The notes beneath the pieces are model-generated. The model was not told the DNA's origin. It was given only the letters and a program-made list of their open reading frames with translations, and ran no database searches. Shown one piece after another: positions 60,219 through 64,000 of a stretch of 64,000 nt of DNA. Both the position numbers and the translations under genes were made by a program. How positions within the stretch are numbered: position 1 is the stretch's first letter; every line of letters begins with the position of its first letter. Source of the stretch: Doryteuthis pealeii (Eukaryota > Mollusca > Cephalopoda > Myopsida > Loliginidae); NCBI GenBank assembly GCA_023376005.1, contig CM042176.1, forward strand, positions 15,196,091 through 15,260,090, read 5' to 3'.

Positions 60219-60717
60219 TTATCTATCTAACCAGGGCAAGGTGAGAAATTATTCATGGGTGCAACATATAGTTTTCTAAACTTTTTTCGGAAAATGATCA
60301 GCAACTAGAAAGTCGCGAGATTTTTTTTAAATTCAGGTTGGCAACCCTAATTAAAAGGTTGACCTTCATCATCTATCTATCTATCTATCTATATAACCAG
60401 GGCAAGGTGAGAAATTATTCATGGGTGCAACATATAGTTTTCTAAACTTTCTTCGGAAAATGATCAGCAGCTAGAATGTCGCGAGATTGATATTTTTTTA
60501 AAATTCAGTTGGCAACCCTAATTAAAGGTTGACCTTCATCATCTATCTATCTATCTATCTATCTATATAACCAGGGCAAGGTGAGAAATTATTCATGGGT
60601 GCAACATATAGTTTTCTAAACTTTTTTCGGAAAATGATCAGCAACTAGAAAGTCGCGAGATTGATTTTTTTTTTTAAATTCAGGTTGGCAACCCTAATTA
60701 AAAGGTTGACCTTCATC

Positions 60718-60750
<33 letters not shown>

Positions 60751-61000
60751 ACCAGGGCAAGGTGAGAAATTATTCATGGGTGCAACATATAGTTTTCTAA
60801 ACTTTGTCGGAAAAATGATCAGCAACTAGAGAGTCGCGAGATTGATTTTTTTTAAAATTCAGGTTGGCAACCCTAATTAAAAGGTTGACCTTCATCCTCT
60901 ATCTATCTATCTATCTATCCATCTATCTATCTAACCAGGGCAAGGTGAGAAATTATTCATGGGTGCACATGTAGTTTCTAAACTATGATCAGCACTATAG
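59887..61000 (+). repeat. ~180-bp satellite with embedded (ATCT)n
   Basis: Seven units begin near 59887, 60061, 60257, 60422, 60598, 60780 and 60960. Each has GCAACATATAGTTTTCTAAA, CGGAAAATGATCAGCA, TAGAAAGTCGCGAGATTGAT, TTGGCAACCCTAATTAAAAG, GTTGACCTTCATCATC, a variable ATCT run, then CCAGGGCAAGGTGAGAAATT. Length differences come mostly from the ATCT run. Confidence 0.92.
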
Positions 61001-61126
61001 AACTAGAAAGTTTTGAGATTGATTTTAAAACAAAAGATTTCAGGATGGCAACCTTAATTAAAATGTTAATCATCATCATCATCATCATCATCATAATCAT
61101 CATCATCATCTATCTATCTATCTATC

Positions 61127-61322
61127 TTCGGAGCGGAGTGGCTAAAGTGCTATACTATAACGTCGTCGATTAGAAATATATTTTCGAAACGAGGAGTGTG
61201 TGGGTGGGGGGGGGGCTGCAAAATGGGAACTATAGAACTAGAAAGTTTTAAGATTGATTTTAAAACAAAAAATTTCAGGATGGCAACCTTAATTAAAATG
61301 TTAATCATCTCATCATCATCAT

Positions 61323-61390
<68 letters not shown>

Positions 61391-61485
61391 TCTGAGCGGA
61401 GTGGCTAAAGTGCTGGACTATAACGTCGTCGATTAGAAATATATTTCGAAACGAGGAGTGTGTGTGGGGGGGGGGTGCAAAATGT
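61127..61485 (+). repeat. duplicated tRNA-like segment
   Basis: TCTGAGCGGAGTGGCTAAAG, TGCTGGACTATAACGTCG, ATTTCGAAACGAGGAGTG occurs at 61127-61220 and 61388-61482. GTGGCTAAAGTGCTGGACT looks like a D-arm/anticodon-stem start with an A box, and TTTCGAAAC is a B-box-like T arm. It could be a tRNA-derived SINE head. A TA tract (61326-61388) separates the copies. Confidence 0.5.
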
Positions 61486-61504
61486 GAGTTCTACGCATAA
61501 AATT

Positions 61505-61765
61505 CATCATCATCATCATCATCATGTCGCACTTTCAGCGCGGATATCCATGACAATCTCTCTCCATCGCTCATCATTCTCGGGAGGTCCTCTATGCAGC
61601 ATCCTGCATCCGCACAGAACTGATCAACGTACGTCTTTGCTGGTCGGCCCACACTGGCCCGTCCATGTGCTGGCTTCCACAGGAGGACGTCGCTTATGAG
61701 TTCGTCCTTGCTTCTCCAGCAGTGTCCCGCGTGTGTTGTTCGTCTTACTCGGATGGTTTGGGTGA
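61505..61765 (-). pseudogene. LINE ORF2 C-terminal fragment
   Basis: On the minus strand, CATGATGATG repeats lie at the 3' end, preceded by the same coding tail as 1030-1335 (RTYVDQFCADAGC-like, with HAGHCW-type start). It is truncated by the satellite at 61765. The frame is broken. This is an independent insertion of the same family, in opposite orientation to 952-1345. Confidence 0.75.
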
Positions 61766-62017
61766 TTATTCATGGATGCAACATATAGTTTTCTAAACTT
61801 TGTCGGAAAATGATCAGCAGTGTTAAGCTAGACCGATTCTAAAACAAAAAATTTTAGGTGGGCAACCCTAATCAAAATGTTAACCTTCATCATAACCATC
61901 ATCATCAGGTCGTGCCGATAGATAGATAAATAGGTAAGTAGACTTACATAGATAGATATATAGATAGGTAGGTAGGTAGGTAGATTTAGATAGATAGATA
62001 TTATTAGATATATATAT

Positions 62018-62288
62018 TTACCAATCCCTCCGTACGAGCAGGATGCGACACAAGGTCAATTTCTTATGCGGAGTTTACAGGTTTGAATTCAGTTTTCATT
62101 CTAGACAGGTTGCCTAACCATGGTTGAATAGCCCAGACTGTTTACCCATAGCTAGAGGGAGTATAGTTGGATTCATAACTTTCCCAATGGTATTAGCGCT
62201 ATGTGAAATTCAAACAGCTTGTCTAGGATTTGAACTCGGGTCGACCAGTTCATTTCCAATGACTCTAACCATTACACCACGCACCTCC
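62018..62288 (-). repeat. SINE family B, full length
   Basis: Minus-strand head GGTGCGTGGTGTAATGGTTA, B box GAGTTCAAATCC, then AGCGCTAATACCATTGGGAA and GGGTAAACAGTCTGGGC. It is preceded (61920-62015) by GATA/GGTA simple repeats and a TA tract. Confidence 0.85.
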
Positions 62289-63015
<727 letters not shown>

Positions 63016-63590
63016 ACAAGTATCTTAGTAGAAAAACACAACAAGAACTCTGCATGCATTAGATTAGACAAAAGGTTGTTGCCCTTTTGTCGCTGGGGAT
63101 TTGTAGCAACCCCATTATTCTATTAGACACAAATTTGAGAGAGCAAATAAAATTTTTAACGAACCCATCAAAATTTCTCCTTCTGGGAAGGTGTAATCTT
63201 CGTTGGCTGGAAACCAATTTCACTCGAATATATATTCCTTATTTACAGGAGCCAATCACCCCTTTTTTTCGGGTAATCGATCGGGAGTGGAGGGTGTTCC
63301 TTTTGGAGATGTTGTGTGGGTCCCGTTTTTTCTATTTTTTTACTCTCCCTTACCTGACAATCGTTTGGCCCGTTGCCAAAAAGTCCCCCCCCCCTCCGTC
63401 TGTAATAACAATGATTCTGCGACTTATTCCTTTCTCTGGTGATTCTGGTTACCTCATTCCGATAAACAGCTTTACGTAATCAATATTTAATCATGGTGTC
63501 GCCTGTTGATTTTATTTCTCAATTCTTTTTCCAGCTTTCTCCATCGTTTTATTCTCATTTGTAAAGGCACTCGTCCCAACGTCACATGCG

Positions 63591-63637
<47 letters not shown>

Positions 63638-64000
63638 ATATATATATATTAGGGACTGGCAAACTGAACCTAAAATACGTTTTTGACAAAATGACTTTAG
63701 CCCCCCTACAGAAAATGATTTACCAAAAACCAGGAAATGATCGAATTTTAATGAAATTTTCAGTGTTTATGTATCAATGAATGATCTTTATAATGAATTA
63801 TTTATTTTATTTTAAAACTTTCTCATTTTTTTTCAGGTCACTTAATTTTGACCCCCCTTATGTTGGGGCGTAAAATGTTTTTCAAGTTGGTCATATATTG
63901 TACTAATTACAGTATGAATAATGAGATAAAAGACCGAAGTTATGAATAGAAACAACTACAAAAAATTACGGTTGCACTTCTATGAGAAAATAAGTACCGA
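63016..64000 (+). repeat. clean copy of 35811-36750
   Basis: Collinear with 35811-36750. Homopolymers are generally one or more bases longer here. TA tract at 63593-63650. No gene is recognised; frames over 63087-63479 are unlike any family I know. Confidence 0.85.

Larger units (their letters stand above)
61001..61905 (+). repeat. diverged satellite units with (ATC)n and insertions
   Basis: TAGAACTAGAAAGTTTT-AGA, TTTCAGGATGGCAACCTTAA and (ATC)n recur at 60985-61115 and 61222-61330, and in part at 61770-61905. They are separated by the tRNA-like duplicates and the inverted LINE end. Confidence 0.8.

Overview
This is eukaryotic, gene-poor, repeat-dense DNA. The only convincing host coding sequence is one terminal exon with a clear splice acceptor (27911-28401). 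Almost everything else is tRNA-derived SINEs, 3' ends of LINEs, small Helitron-like elements, foldback elements and long (TA)n, (CA)n and (GATA)n tracts. This mix, with polymerase-III A/B-box SINEs ending in TTTACTT and LINE tails ending in (ATG)n or (ATT)n, looks most like a cephalopod mollusc, probably an octopus. That is an inference from repeat style, not a match to any named sequence.

Layout. 1-7350: simple repeats, two LINE 3' ends, one SINE of each of two families, two medium foldback elements and a 3.05 kb palindrome (3908-6953) with no spacer. 7355-11400: a LINE tail with eight 110-bp repeats and a Helitron-like element, followed by an indel-rich reverse copy of itself that runs into a 100-N gap (11401-11500). 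11501-35106: one locus written three times in alternating orientation (forward 12481-17590, reverse 17605-22870, forward from 22885). The third pass carries the intact exon and continues through a Helitron with a GC-rich tandem core, four SINE copies and broken LINE pieces. 35107-48375: a 13 kb stretch found once, except that its first 1.65 kb recurs at 62289-64000. It holds an inverted pair of Helitrons, one nested in a Tc1-like MITE, a Penelope-like fragment, a degenerate telomere-like tract and a mariner fragment. 48375-59886: the 28-35 kb locus again, first in reverse, then forward, both indel-rich. 59887-64000: a cleaner region with a ~180-bp satellite, an inverted LINE end, a SINE and a GATA array.

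Main structural message. Copies of the same locus alternate in orientation, change direction at or near the same exon, and differ mainly by scattered single-base insertions and deletions. The indel-rich copies lie next to the N gap or between cleaner blocks. The simplest reading is gap filling with uncorrected fold-back long reads rather than biological amplification, so duplicated annotations should not be counted twice.

No operon-like or multi-gene system is visible. The observations that look biological are: a stem-CGAAAC signature shared by many unrelated repeats; a foldback family spanning 0.3 to 3 kb; Helitrons carrying tandem cores; and a LINE whose 3' UTR has expanded into an array.
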